Shown here one piece after another: positions 26,990 to 35,307 of a DNA stretch of 64,000 nt. Made by a program: the position numbers and the translations under genes. Origin of the DNA: Halomonas chromatireducens (lineage in GTDB: Bacteria > Pseudomonadota > Gammaproteobacteria > Pseudomonadales > Halomonadaceae); the NCBI RefSeq assembly GCF_001545155.1, contig NZ_CP014226.1, positions 1,100,038 through 1,164,037 on the forward strand. The letters are read 5' to 3'. Position 1 is the stretch's first letter; the number at the start of each line of letters is the position of its first letter. A model generated the notes under the pieces. The model did no database searches. It was not told the DNA's origin and saw nothing but the letters and a program-made list of their open reading frames with translations.

Positions 26990-27175
26990 TGTTCCCTGGG
27001 GTGTTGGCCAGTCGTTATAGTCCCTCGAGCCTATGCGCAATACCCAGGGCGGCCATTTGCTAGCCGGACCCGTGTGCATGTCCGTGCGACGGAAAGCCTG
27101 ACGGTTCGGCTGCGGCCACCCACCTTGAACCAAGGGTTCAAGGGCCAGAATGACAGCGGCACTCTGGGGAACCCC
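26990..27175 (+). ncRNA. ssrS: 6S RNA
   Basis: About 186 nt between zapA and fau. It contains CTTGAACCAAGGGTTCAAGG near the 3' end (27123-27142), the hallmark hairpin shared with E. coli 6S RNA. The 5' segment GTTCCCTGGGGTG can pair with the 3' segment CACTCTGGGGAAC to close the long rod. The RNA mimics an open promoter and sequesters sigma-70 RNA polymerase in stationary phase. Ends are estimated from the promoter and the closing stem. Confidence 0.93.
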
Positions 27176-27183
27176 ATCGCATC

Positions 27184-27819
27184 ATGAGCAACCTGTCCAA
27201 TCCCTTCTCATCCGATCTGCCCGACTCCCGGCGCCAGTTGCGCCAGGCCTTGCGGCGCCGTCGCCGATCGCTCAGCCCGCGTGAACAGCACGCCGCGGCG
27301 CAGGCGCTCTGCCGTCGCCTGCGCCGGCTGCCCGAAGTGGTTCGCGCCCGCCGCGTGGCGCTCTACCTGCCCAACGACGGTGAAATCGCCCCGCAGCCGC
27401 TGCTATCCTGGCTGGCGAGCCGCTCGGCCCGGGCCTACCTGCCGGTACTCAAGCCCCTGTCGCACAACACCCTGTGGTTCGTTCACTATCACCGGGGCAC
27501 ACCCATGGTTCGCAATCGGTTCGGCATTCCCGAACCCGAGACGCGGCACGGCGCCCACCGGGCACGACGCCTGTCGACCTGGGCCCTGGATCTTATCCTG
27601 CTGCCCCTGGTGGGCTTCGACGACCAGGGCGAGCGCATGGGCATGGGTGGCGGCTTCTACGACCGCAGCCTGGCGTTTCCCCGCCGTCGTGGCCCTCGGC
27701 CGCGGCTGATCGGCCTGGCCCACGACTGCCAGCGGGTGGAGCGGCTACCGGTTGCCCCCTGGGACGTTCCGCTGGACGCCATCGTCACCGACAAGCGGGT
27801 CGTTCGCCCCCGCAGGTGA
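27184..27819 (+). CDS. fau: 5-formyltetrahydrofolate cyclo-ligase
   Basis: A 211-residue protein of the YgfA/MTHFS family that converts 5-formyl-THF to 5,10-methenyl-THF using ATP. Motifs are RRQLRQALRRRRRSLSP at the N terminus (substrate/ATP contacts), FGIPEPE in the middle, and the C-terminal LPLVGFDDQGERMGMGGGFYDR. It begins 9 bp after the 6S RNA end, so it is probably cotranscribed with 6S RNA as in E. coli. Confidence 0.93.
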   Translation: MSNLSNPFSSDLPDSRRQLRQALRRRRRSLSPREQHAAAQALCRRLRRLPEVVRARRVALYLPNDGEIAPQPLLSWLASRSARAYLPVLKPLSHNTLWFVHYHRGTPMVRNRFGIPEPETRHGAHRARRLSTWALDLILLPLVGFDDQGERMGMGGGFYDRSLAFPRRRGPRPRLIGLAHDCQRVERLPVAPWDVPLDAIVTDKRVVRPRR

Positions 27820-27835
27820 AAAACCTGTCATGAAA

Positions 27836-27870
27836 AAGCCGGCCGTTGCATGAGCACCGGCCGGCTTGTT
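27836..27870 (+). terminator. intrinsic terminator after fau
   Basis: A strong stem (AAGCCGGCC / GGCCGGCTT) with a 14-nt interior, followed by TGTT and, 20 bp later, a run of seven T. It follows the fau stop codon and precedes the convergent small gene. Confidence 0.75.
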
Positions 27871-27925
27871 CTAGAACATTGTTTTTTTGATCCTGCTTTA
27901 TCTGATCATGGCACTGACTGCCGTA

Positions 27926-28021
27926 TTACCCACCCGTCAGCGCCTGGGCATAGCCAGTCACCACAACGCCAATGCCGAAGGCCAGCACCAGTGCCATGAC
28001 CAGATCGGGCTTTCGCTTCAT
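27926..28021 (-). CDS. small single-span membrane protein (31 aa)
   Basis: A 31-residue frame (MKRKPDLVMALVLAFGIGV... ending YAQALTGG): a short basic N terminus, one hydrophobic span (about residues 8-24), and a short polar tail. A strong ribosome binding site (AGGGGAG) is 6 bp before the ATG at 28021. The charge pattern, the strong translation signal and the position beside ilvA make it a likely real small protein; similar hypothetical proteins are familiar to me from related genera. Function unknown. Confidence 0.65.
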   Translation of the reverse strand: MKRKPDLVMALVLAFGIGVVVTGYAQALTGG

Positions 28022-28204
28022 TGCCTGCTCCCCTGAATTGTCTGCATGGAAGGCGCCGCAGCGTACCGCGACAGGGGGACTATAGGCCCTGAGGCACCGC
28101 CAATACAACCGATTCAGGCGTCGATTACATAATGAAACCCTCGCCATTTCGGGGCTTTGCTGTAAGCCGCTACTAACTTGGGCAGGCGGGACGAGGCTCG
28201 CTGC

Positions 28205-29719
28205 TCAGGCCATGAAAAGGCGATAGGCCGGGTTGTCGGACTCCTTCCAATAGCGGTAGCCAATTTCGTCGAAGTACTCCTCCACATGGCAGCGGTCGCC
28301 GTTAGGCACCTGCATGCCCACCAGCACCCGGCCATAGGCGGCACCGTGGTTGCGGTAGTGGAACAGCGATATGTTCCAGTCCTGGGGCAGATGGGTGAGG
28401 AAGTTCATCAAGGCACCGGGGCGCTCGGGGAACTCGAAGCGGTAGACCTCCTCCTCGAAGTGCTCCTTGGGCCGACCGCCGCCCAGGTGGCGAATATGCA
28501 GCTTGGCCAGCTCGTTGTCGGTGAGGTCCTCTACCGGATAGCCTGCCTCGCGCAGCTTCTCAATCACCGCCTGGCGATCCTCGCCGCCCGGCTTGACCTG
28601 AACCCCGACGAAGATATGGGCCGCCTCGGGGTCGGCATAGCGATAGTTGAACTCAGTCACCATGCGCCGGCCAAGCGTCTTGCAGAACTTCTTGAAACTG
28701 CCGGGCTTTTCGGGAATGGTCACGGCCAGGATCGCCTCGCGCTGCTCGCCGAGCTCGGTACGCTCGGCAATGTGCTGCAGACGATCGAAATTGGTATTGG
28801 CCCCGGAGTTGATGCACAGCAGGGTCTGGCCTTCGACGCCGGTTTGCTGAATATACTTCTTCAGGCCCGCCAGAGAGAGGGCGCCGGAGGTTTCCGACAC
28901 CGCCCGGGTGTCATCAAAAATGTCTTTCACCGCGGCGCACATCTCGTCGGCGGTGACAGTGATGACGTCGTCGACCAGATCGCGCACGATCTTGAACGGC
29001 ACCTTGCCGATCTGCGCCACCGCCACGCCTTCGGCGAAGACGCCAACCTGGCTGAGTGTCACGCGCTTGCCTGCGGCTAGCGCTGCCTTGAGGCATGCGC
29101 TGTCCTCGGCTTCCACGCCAATGACCTTGATATCGGGGCGCAGATACTTGATGTAGGCCGCCACCCCGGCGATCAGGCCCCCGCCGCCCACCGGCACGAA
29201 AATGGCATCCAGTGGCCCACTGTGCTGGTGGAGGATCTCCATGGCGATGGTGCCCTGGCCGGCGATGACATCGATGTCGTCAAAAGGGGGGATATAGGTG
29301 TAGCCGTGCTCGGCGATCAGCTCCTGGGCGTGCTCGGCCGCGGCGGCGAAGGCATCGCCCTTGAGCACCACCTTGGCGCCCCGGGCGCGTACCGCCTGGA
29401 CCTTGATCTCAGGGGTGATGCGCGGCATGACGATGATGGCCTTGACGCCCATCAGTTTCGCCGCCATGGCGAGCCCCTGGGCATGGTTGCCTGCCGACGC
29501 CGCAATGACCCCCTTGGCCTTCTGCTCCTCGGTCAGCTGCGCCATCTTGTTGTAGGCGCCGCGGATCTTGAAGGAGTAGACCGGCTGCAGGTCCTCCCGC
29601 TTGATCAGGATGGTGTTGTTGAAGCGCCGCGAGAGGAAGGGGGCCGGTGAAATCGGCGTTTCCCGGGCAGCTTCATAGACCCGGGCCTGGAGAATCTTCT
29701 TGACGGTGGCTTCTAGCAT
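28205..29719 (-). CDS. ilvA: threonine ammonia-lyase, biosynthetic
   Basis: A 504-residue PLP enzyme making 2-oxobutanoate from threonine, the first step to isoleucine. The PLP lysine is in SFKIRGAYNKM (near residue 55), with the glycine-rich phosphate loop VPVGGGGLIAGVA in the catalytic domain, then two ACT-like regulatory domains (about residues 325-400 and 420-500), as in the isoleucine-inhibited IlvA. The ATG at 29719 (MLEATVKKIL) fits the family length; the frame is open to 29917. Confidence 0.95.
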   Translation of the reverse strand: MLEATVKKILQARVYEAARETPISPAPFLSRRFNNTILIKREDLQPVYSFKIRGAYNKMAQLTEEQKAKGVIAASAGNHAQGLAMAAKLMGVKAIIVMPRITPEIKVQAVRARGAKVVLKGDAFAAAAEHAQELIAEHGYTYIPPFDDIDVIAGQGTIAMEILHQHSGPLDAIFVPVGGGGLIAGVAAYIKYLRPDIKVIGVEAEDSACLKAALAAGKRVTLSQVGVFAEGVAVAQIGKVPFKIVRDLVDDVITVTADEMCAAVKDIFDDTRAVSETSGALSLAGLKKYIQQTGVEGQTLLCINSGANTNFDRLQHIAERTELGEQREAILAVTIPEKPGSFKKFCKTLGRRMVTEFNYRYADPEAAHIFVGVQVKPGGEDRQAVIEKLREAGYPVEDLTDNELAKLHIRHLGGGRPKEHFEEEVYRFEFPERPGALMNFLTHLPQDWNISLFHYRNHGAAYGRVLVGMQVPNGDRCHVEEYFDEIGYRYWKESDNPAYRLFMA

Positions 29720-29846
29720 CCTGATATCCCAGAGGAGTGACGCGGAGGGCTGTGCTGCAGTGCAGAGAACCCCTATTGGTAGCATCCTCGCAGGCATGGC
29801 GTCCAGCGCACAGGCTGCAGGACCAGGATAATCGGAGTCACCCTTA

Positions 29847-29879
29847 GCGAGGGACGCCGGGGGGAGGGCGCCTCCTCGC
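29847..29879 (-). promoter_or_regulatory. GC-rich hairpin in the ilvA-rpiA intergenic region
   Basis: GCGAGGGACGCC and GGCGCCTCCTCGC can form a 12-bp stem with one bulge around an 8-nt loop. It lies 128 bp upstream of ilvA on its transcribed side, or about 107 bp before rpiA. It could be an attenuator or simply a structured leader. No leader peptide rich in isoleucine codons was seen. Confidence 0.35.
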
Positions 29880-29985
29880 AGCCCTGTCGACGGAACAGTG
29901 CAGAGCGATGCTGCCATCGGCAGAAGAGGGCCACTGGCCTATAATGTCGCGGCAATCGCCACTCATCACAGACAGCGAGCATCAC

Positions 29986-30660
29986 ATGACCCAGGACGAA
30001 CTGAAGGACGCAGTAGCCGCAGCCGCCATCGACGAGATCGAGCCCTGGCTCGAGCGCGATACCATTCTCGGCATCGGCACCGGCTCTACCGCCAATCGGT
30101 TCATCGATCGCCTGGCCCGGCTACGCGACGACTTCAAGGGCGCGGTGGCCAGCTCCGAGGCCAGTGCCGAGCGCCTGCGCGGTCATGGCATCGAGGTATT
30201 CGAACTCAACAGCGTCGGCACCGTGCCTTACTACATCGACGGTGCGGACGAAGTGAACGCTCACCTTCACATGATCAAGGGCGGCGGGGCGGCCCTCACC
30301 CGCGAGAAGATCGTCGCCGCCTGCGCCGACCGGTTCATCTGCATTGCCGATGCCTCGAAGCGCGTGGAACGGCTGGGCGACTTCCCGCTGCCGGTGGAGG
30401 TGATACCCATGGCACGCTCCTATGTCGCCCGCGAGCTGGTCAAGCTGGGCGCAGATCCGGTCTATCGCGAAGGGGTGGTCACCGACAACGGCAACCAGAT
30501 TCTCGACTGCTACGAATTCATGATCGACGACCCGGTGGCCATGGAGGCCAGGATCAATGCCATCGTCGGTGTGGTCACCAACGGCCTGTTTGCCGCCCGT
30601 GGGGCCGACGTGCTGCTGCTGGGCAGCGACGCCGGCGTGGAGCGGCTGACGTCGGCCTGA
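29986..30660 (+). CDS. rpiA: ribose-5-phosphate isomerase A
   Basis: A 224-residue cytosolic enzyme of the pentose-phosphate pathway. Motifs are [17 protein letters not shown] (phosphate loop), [25 protein letters not shown] (with the catalytic Glu) and [12 protein letters not shown]. The ATG at 29986 ([14 protein letters not shown]) is chosen from the family alignment; upstream starts at 29908 and on only add unconserved residues. It is divergent from ilvA, a common arrangement. Confidence 0.95.
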   Translation: MTQDELKDAVAAAAIDEIEPWLERDTILGIGTGSTANRFIDRLARLRDDFKGAVASSEASAERLRGHGIEVFELNSVGTVPYYIDGADEVNAHLHMIKGGGAALTREKIVAACADRFICIADASKRVERLGDFPLPVEVIPMARSYVARELVKLGADPVYREGVVTDNGNQILDCYEFMIDDPVAMEARINAIVGVVTNGLFAARGADVLLLGSDAGVERLTSA

Positions 30661-30740
30661 GGCGCCCGGATACCGGGATCATTCCGCTGGCTTTCAGGCA
30701 GGCGAATCCAGACGCGACTCCAGATCATGGAAGTAAGCAC

Positions 30741-32054
30741 TTACTCACCCAGCAGCGCAGACAAACCGGACATGGTGCGCCCCAGGGCGCCCCGGTTCGC
30801 CGCCATCACCGCCTGGCCGGCCTCGGCCAGACGATGGCGTTCGGCTTCATCGATGAACAGGGCGACCAGCGCCTCGGCCAGGGCTTCGCTGTCGGGGACT
30901 TCCACCAGGGCGGCGGCTTCACGCAGTGTCTCCGCCACGTCCTCGAAATTGGCAAGCTCGGGTCCCGTGAGCACGGGCACCCCCATGGCCGCTGGCTCCA
31001 GCAAATTGTGTCCACCGATCGGCACCAGGCTGCCGCCGACGAAGGCCAGGTCCGCCGCGCCGTAGAGAGAGAGCAGCTCCCCCATGGTGTCGCCCAGGTA
31101 GACCGCCGTACGGGCGTCAGGCAGCTCATCCCGGGAGCGGCGTGCCATGGCCAGGCCGCGCTCCTGGCACAGGGCCGCCACGGCATCGAAGCGTTGGGGG
31201 TGGCGGGGCACCAGGATCAGCAGGGCCGAGGGGTAATGTTGTCGGAGCCGGGCATGGGCCTGCAGCAGCAGCTCCTCTTCGCCCGGGTGAGTGGAGCCGG
31301 CGGCCCATACCGGGCGCGAGCCAAGTCTGAGACTTAGCTGTCGGCTCAATGCCTCGGTCCCGGCGGTGGGTGTCAGGTCGTACTTCAGCGAGCCCACCAC
31401 ATCGATAGCCACCTGGGCCATGCCCAGCGACCGGTAACGCTCGGCATCGGCAGCGGACTTGGCGGCAAGCCAGTCAACGTGGCTCAGGGCATCCTGCATC
31501 AGCGGACGCAGCCGGCGATAGCCGCGGTAGGCCCGGGGGGAGAGACGTCCATTCACCACCGCCGTCGGTATTCCTTGTTGGTGGCAGGCCGCCAGCAGGT
31601 TGGGCCAGAGTTCGGTCTCGAAGAAGATCGCCAGCGCCGGATTCAACCGGTCGATGAAGCGGCGGGTCGCACCGGGAAAGTCCAGTGGCACGAAGTGGTG
31701 GTCGAGCGGTCCATCGGCCGCATCTGGGGTCGCCGACTCTCGCAGCGCCTGGCTCAGGGCGAGGACACGCTCGGCGCCGGTCGCGGTCATGGTGGTGACG
31801 ATCAGGCGGTGCTCGGGGTAGCGAGCCAGCAGGGCCTCGATCAGCGGCCTGGCCGCCAGGACTTCCCCCACCGAAGCGCAGTGCAGCCAGATGCCAGGCT
31901 CCACGGCGGACCGACGGGGCAACAGCCCGAGCCGCTCCCGCCGGGGGTTTGTGAGCGCTTGCTCACGCCAGACGCGCTGCCATATCAGCGGTGAGAGCAG
32001 ATAGAGCGCCGTCGAATAGAGGTGGCGTGCCCAGGGTCGGCCTCGGCGTTGCAT
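30741..32054 (-). CDS. waaA: Kdo transferase WaaA (KdtA)
   Basis: A 437-residue GT30 glycosyltransferase that adds Kdo to lipid A at the inner membrane. An N-terminal anchor (LYSTALYLLSPLIW) is followed by the GT-B core: IWLHCASVGEVLAARPLIEAL, FFETELWPNLL, VVNGRLSPRAYRGY and the C-terminal VGGSLVPIGGHNLLEPAAMG. The ATG at 32054 shares one base with the hldE stop (TGATG), so hldE and waaA are coupled. The frame stays open far upstream across hldE, but that part is a shadow. Confidence 0.94.
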   Translation of the reverse strand: MQRRGRPWARHLYSTALYLLSPLIWQRVWREQALTNPRRERLGLLPRRSAVEPGIWLHCASVGEVLAARPLIEALLARYPEHRLIVTTMTATGAERVLALSQALRESATPDAADGPLDHHFVPLDFPGATRRFIDRLNPALAIFFETELWPNLLAACHQQGIPTAVVNGRLSPRAYRGYRRLRPLMQDALSHVDWLAAKSAADAERYRSLGMAQVAIDVVGSLKYDLTPTAGTEALSRQLSLRLGSRPVWAAGSTHPGEEELLLQAHARLRQHYPSALLILVPRHPQRFDAVAALCQERGLAMARRSRDELPDARTAVYLGDTMGELLSLYGAADLAFVGGSLVPIGGHNLLEPAAMGVPVLTGPELANFEDVAETLREAAALVEVPDSEALAEALVALFIDEAERHRLAEAGQAVMAANRGALGRTMSGLSALLGE

Positions 32055-33484
32055 CAGCTCTCGCGATCCAGGATCGTCGAGATCATCGCCGTGGTCGACA
32101 CGCCGTCCTCGAAGCCCAGCACCATCACCTCGCCGCCGGCGGCACGGACCGCATCGCCGCCGGCGATCTCCTCGGGGCGATAGTCGCCGCCCTTGACCAG
32201 CACATCCGGGAGTACCGCCTCGATCAAGCGCTGCGGCGTGTCTTCCCCGAAGGGCACCACCCAGTCCACCGCCCCCAGCCCCGCCAGGACCTGCATGCGC
32301 CGCAGCAGCGGGTTGATGGGCCGCTTGGGGCCCTTGAGACGACCAATGGAGGCGTCGTCGTTGACCGCCACGATCAGTCGATCGCCGAGCCGGCGGGCAT
32401 GCTCCAGGTAGGCCACATGACCGGCATGCAGGATATCGAAGCAGCCGTTGGTCATCACCACCCGCTCGCCGCGGGCCTGGGCGGCCCGCACCGCCTCGAT
32501 CAACGCGGGCTCCTCGATCACACCGAACTCGGCCAGCTTGTCGCCGTGCAGGGCCGTGTAGAGCTCGGCGATGGAGAGCGTCGCCGTGCCCGGCTTGGCC
32601 ACCACCAGGCCGGCGGCCAGGTTGGCCAGGGTCATGGCCTCGGGGAAACCGTGGCCGGCGGCCAGCGCCAGCCCCAGCACGCCGATCACGGTGTCGCCGG
32701 CACCGGTCACGTCGTAGACCTCGCGGGCCCGGGTGGGAATATGCAGGGGGTCGTGCCCGGCCCGGATCAGCGTCATGCCCTTCTCGCTGCGGGTGATCAG
32801 CAGGGCCTCGAGTTCGAGCTCCACGCACAGCGCCTCGCCCCGGGCAGCCAGCTCGGCGTCGTCGCGGCAGTGACCGACCACACCTTCGAACTCGGCCAGG
32901 TTGGGCGTGATCACACTGGCCCCCCGGTACTTGCGGAAATCGCTGCCCTTGGGATCGACCAGTACGCGCTTCCCCGCAGCCTTCACCCGCTGGATCAACG
33001 CCTCCACCTGATTGAGGGTCCCCTTGCCGTAGTCGGAGAGGATCACCAGGTCGCTATCGGGCAGGCCCTGCTCTACCCGGGCCAGCAGGCCGGAGGTGTC
33101 GACATTTTCCAGGCCATCCTCGAAGTCGAGACGAATCAGCTGCTGGTTGCGGCTCATCACCCGCAGCTTGGTGATGGTGGGGATGCCTGCGCTGCTCTCG
33201 AAGTAGGTCTCCACCCCGGCGGCCTCCATGCGGGCGATGAGGCGCCGGGCATTGTCATCGTCACCGACCATGCCGCTCAGGGCCGCGTGAGCCCCCAGGG
33301 AGGCGATGTTGAGCGCCACGTTGGCCGCGCCACCGGGGCGGTCCTCGCACTCTTCGACCCGGACCACCGGTACCGGCGCCTCCGGCGAGATACGTGAGGT
33401 GGCGCCGTGCCAGTACCGGTCGAGCATCACATCCCCTACCACCAGTACATGTGCCTGCTCCAGCGCAGTCAGATCAAGCTTCAT
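32054..33484 (-). CDS. hldE: bifunctional HldE: heptose-7-phosphate kinase and heptose-1-phosphate adenylyltransferase
   Basis: A 476-residue fusion. Residues 1 to about 315 are a ribokinase-like sugar kinase ([42 protein letters not shown]). Residues about 340-476 are a nucleotidyltransferase with [20 protein letters not shown]. Together they perform two steps of ADP-L-glycero-D-manno-heptose synthesis. gmhB and hldD, other steps of the pathway, are also in this window. It overlaps the upstream GT9 gene by 11 bp. Confidence 0.96.
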   Translation of the reverse strand: MKLDLTALEQAHVLVVGDVMLDRYWHGATSRISPEAPVPVVRVEECEDRPGGAANVALNIASLGAHAALSGMVGDDDNARRLIARMEAAGVETYFESSAGIPTITKLRVMSRNQQLIRLDFEDGLENVDTSGLLARVEQGLPDSDLVILSDYGKGTLNQVEALIQRVKAAGKRVLVDPKGSDFRKYRGASVITPNLAEFEGVVGHCRDDAELAARGEALCVELELEALLITRSEKGMTLIRAGHDPLHIPTRAREVYDVTGAGDTVIGVLGLALAAGHGFPEAMTLANLAAGLVVAKPGTATLSIAELYTALHGDKLAEFGVIEEPALIEAVRAAQARGERVVMTNGCFDILHAGHVAYLEHARRLGDRLIVAVNDDASIGRLKGPKRPINPLLRRMQVLAGLGAVDWVVPFGEDTPQRLIEAVLPDVLVKGGDYRPEEIAGGDAVRAAGGEVMVLGFEDGVSTTAMISTILDRES

Positions 33485-34571
33485 CGGGTGTCTCCGTTTC
33501 CTTGCTCTCGTTCGGCCCTGTCAGCAATGCATCGAGCCGTTGCACGACATCGTCGACACGAACCAGGGACATGGCGTCGGGATGACGCACGCGCTGGCCC
33601 CAGGTGATCTCATCGGGCTCCTTGTGGAGGTAGGTGCGTACCGCCTCGGGGTAGCGATCGACCACATGCTCGCGCCACAGGTAGGGCGCCGCCCGGTCGG
33701 GATTGGTGGTGGCATACAGACCGATGACCGGGGTACCCATGGCGTTGGCCATATGCACCGGCCCGGAATCGGGGGCGATCACCACCCGTGCCCGGCCGAT
33801 GAGGGCCAGCAGGCCCTTGAGCGAGCTTTCGCCGATGACGTCGATCACCGCCTCCGCTCGACTCAATGCCCGAATGCGCTCGCCCACTTCCCGCTCCTGG
33901 GTGCTGCCACCGCCTGTGAGAGCCGTTTTCAGGCCGAACTGTGCCCAGGCGTGCTCGATGACCGCCGCATAGCCCTCGGCGGACCAGTTGCGGAAGTTGC
34001 GCAGCCGTGGATTGGCACAGGGGCTCATCAGCAGGTAGGGGTGGTCACCGGTGAGCCTGCGGGCCTCCTCCTCGGCCTCGGCCGGCACCGGCAGGTCCCA
34101 CGCCAGTCCCTGATCCTCGACGCCCAGCAGGCGAGCGAAGTCCATGAACGACTCCAGCACATGGGCCTGTGGATGTGGCGCCAGCTGGCGATGGGTGAAC
34201 CAGTGCTGGGCATCCTTGGCCCGCGCCTTGTCGAACCCCACCCGCACGTCGGCCTTCAGCCCCAGGGAGAGTACGCTGGCCCGCAGCGCCTGCTGCATGT
34301 GCAACAGCACGTCGAAGCGGGTATCACCGAGCTGGCGCCACAGGCGCCGCATCCCGGCAAGGCCGCTGGCCTTGTCGTAGACGACGAACTCGACCCCCGA
34401 GAGGCCGGCCAGTAGACTGTGTTCCGCCTTGCCGATGATCCAGGTGATGCGAACATCGGGCCACTGCCGCTGCAGCGCTCGGATGGTGGGGACCAGATTG
34501 CACAGGTCGCCCAGTGCGGAGAGGCGCAGCACGGCGATATGGCGAGGTTGGGCAGGCAGAGGATGCTTCAT
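33474..34571 (-). CDS. GT9 heptosyltransferase, OpsX/WaaC-like
   Basis: A 365-residue ADP-heptose:LPS heptosyltransferase (GT9). Features: N-terminal [21 protein letters not shown], acceptor-side helices, and the C-terminal [30 protein letters not shown] nucleotide-sugar site. The N terminus ([10 protein letters not shown]) resembles OpsX more than E. coli WaaC. First gene of the coupled GT9-hldE-waaA operon. The start is uncertain: ATG at 34571 gives a standard N terminus but has no clear ribosome binding site and overlaps the divergent kdkA start codon; an ATG at 34607 is the alternative. Confidence 0.82.
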   Translation of the reverse strand: MKHPLPAQPRHIAVLRLSALGDLCNLVPTIRALQRQWPDVRITWIIGKAEHSLLAGLSGVEFVVYDKASGLAGMRRLWRQLGDTRFDVLLHMQQALRASVLSLGLKADVRVGFDKARAKDAQHWFTHRQLAPHPQAHVLESFMDFARLLGVEDQGLAWDLPVPAEAEEEARRLTGDHPYLLMSPCANPRLRNFRNWSAEGYAAVIEHAWAQFGLKTALTGGGSTQEREVGERIRALSRAEAVIDVIGESSLKGLLALIGRARVVIAPDSGPVHMANAMGTPVIGLYATTNPDRAAPYLWREHVVDRYPEAVRTYLHKEPDEITWGQRVRHPDAMSLVRVDDVVQRLDALLTGPNESKETETPDEA

Positions 34572-35271
34572 GCACTTGGCAACATGTCGGACGGGAAAGG
34601 TTTTCATTCTATATGATGCGGACAGTCTATGTGACGCCAACCTGACGCCACAAATCGACCCGCTGCTATTCTCGCCGGCCCATTGGCGTGAAGCGGGCCG
34701 TGTGCTGGGCGAAGCGCCTGGCCGCGGCAGCAGCCTGTTCCTCGACGCGGACGGCGCACAGTGGGTGCTGCGCCCTTACCGCCGCGGCGGGCTGGTGGCG
34801 CGGTTTGCCCGGCAACGCTACCTGTGGACCGGCCTGGAGCGAACCCGAGCGTTTCGCGAACTGCGCCTGACCGCCGAGCTCTACGCCCGGGGCCTGCCCG
34901 TGCCCAGGCCGGTGGCCGCCGCCGTCACCCGCCACGGACTCTGCTATGAAGCGGCGCTGATCACGGTGCGCATTACCGCCGCCCGCTCCCTTGCCGACCG
35001 CCTCATCGAAGGCAGCGCCAGCGATGCACTCCTCGAGGCGGTGGGTCGCACCATCCGTCGCTTCCACGACACCGGCCTCGATCATGTCGATCTCAATGCC
35101 CGCAACCTGCTGGTCGATGCCGAGGAGCGTGTCTGGCTGATCGACCTGGATCGCTGCCGGTTGCGCACGCCCGGCAGCTGGCAGGAGGCCAACCTTCGAC
35201 GCCTGGACCGCTCCCTGGCGAAGTTCGGCGCCGGCGAAGCCGGTGCGACGATTCGTCGAAGCTATGGTTAA
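34570..35271 (+). CDS. kdkA: 3-deoxy-D-manno-octulosonic acid kinase (KdkA)
   Basis: A protein of about 233 residues with the protein-kinase-like fold of KdkA, which phosphorylates Kdo in the LPS inner core. Motifs are LFSPAHWREAG at the N terminus (family F.P..W), the catalytic loop DHVDLNARNLLVD and the metal-binding IDLDRCR. It is divergent from an OpsX-like heptosyltransferase, its usual functional partner. The start is uncertain: the ATG at 34570 is used. The stop codon lies in the first copy of a 13-bp tandem repeat. Confidence 0.85.
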   Translation: MHLATCRTGKVFILYDADSLCDANLTPQIDPLLFSPAHWREAGRVLGEAPGRGSSLFLDADGAQWVLRPYRRGGLVARFARQRYLWTGLERTRAFRELRLTAELYARGLPVPRPVAAAVTRHGLCYEAALITVRITAARSLADRLIEGSASDALLEAVGRTIRRFHDTGLDHVDLNARNLLVDAEERVWLIDLDRCRLRTPGSWQEANLRRLDRSLAKFGAGEAGATIRRSYG

Positions 35272-35307
35272 GGGCTATTGCTAAAAGCTATGGCTAAGAG
35301 CTATGCC
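35261..35307. repeat. 13-bp tandem repeat, 3.6 copies
   Basis: Adjacent units GCTATGGTTAAGG, GCTATTGCTAAAA, GCTATGGCTAAGA and a partial GCTATGCC. The kdkA stop codon is in the first unit, and the stop codon of the convergent GT4 gene is in the last partial unit, so the repeat forms the whole junction. Confidence 0.85.

Noticed and set aside
29898-31337. 479-residue plus-strand frame spanning rpiA and part of waaA
   Set aside because: The rpiA product is read in another frame with all motifs; this one is Arg/His-rich antisense-type sequence.
32055-32828. N-terminal extension of the waaA frame into hldE
   Set aside because: The Arg/Gly-rich extension lies over hldE coding sequence; WaaA homology starts at the ATG at 32054.
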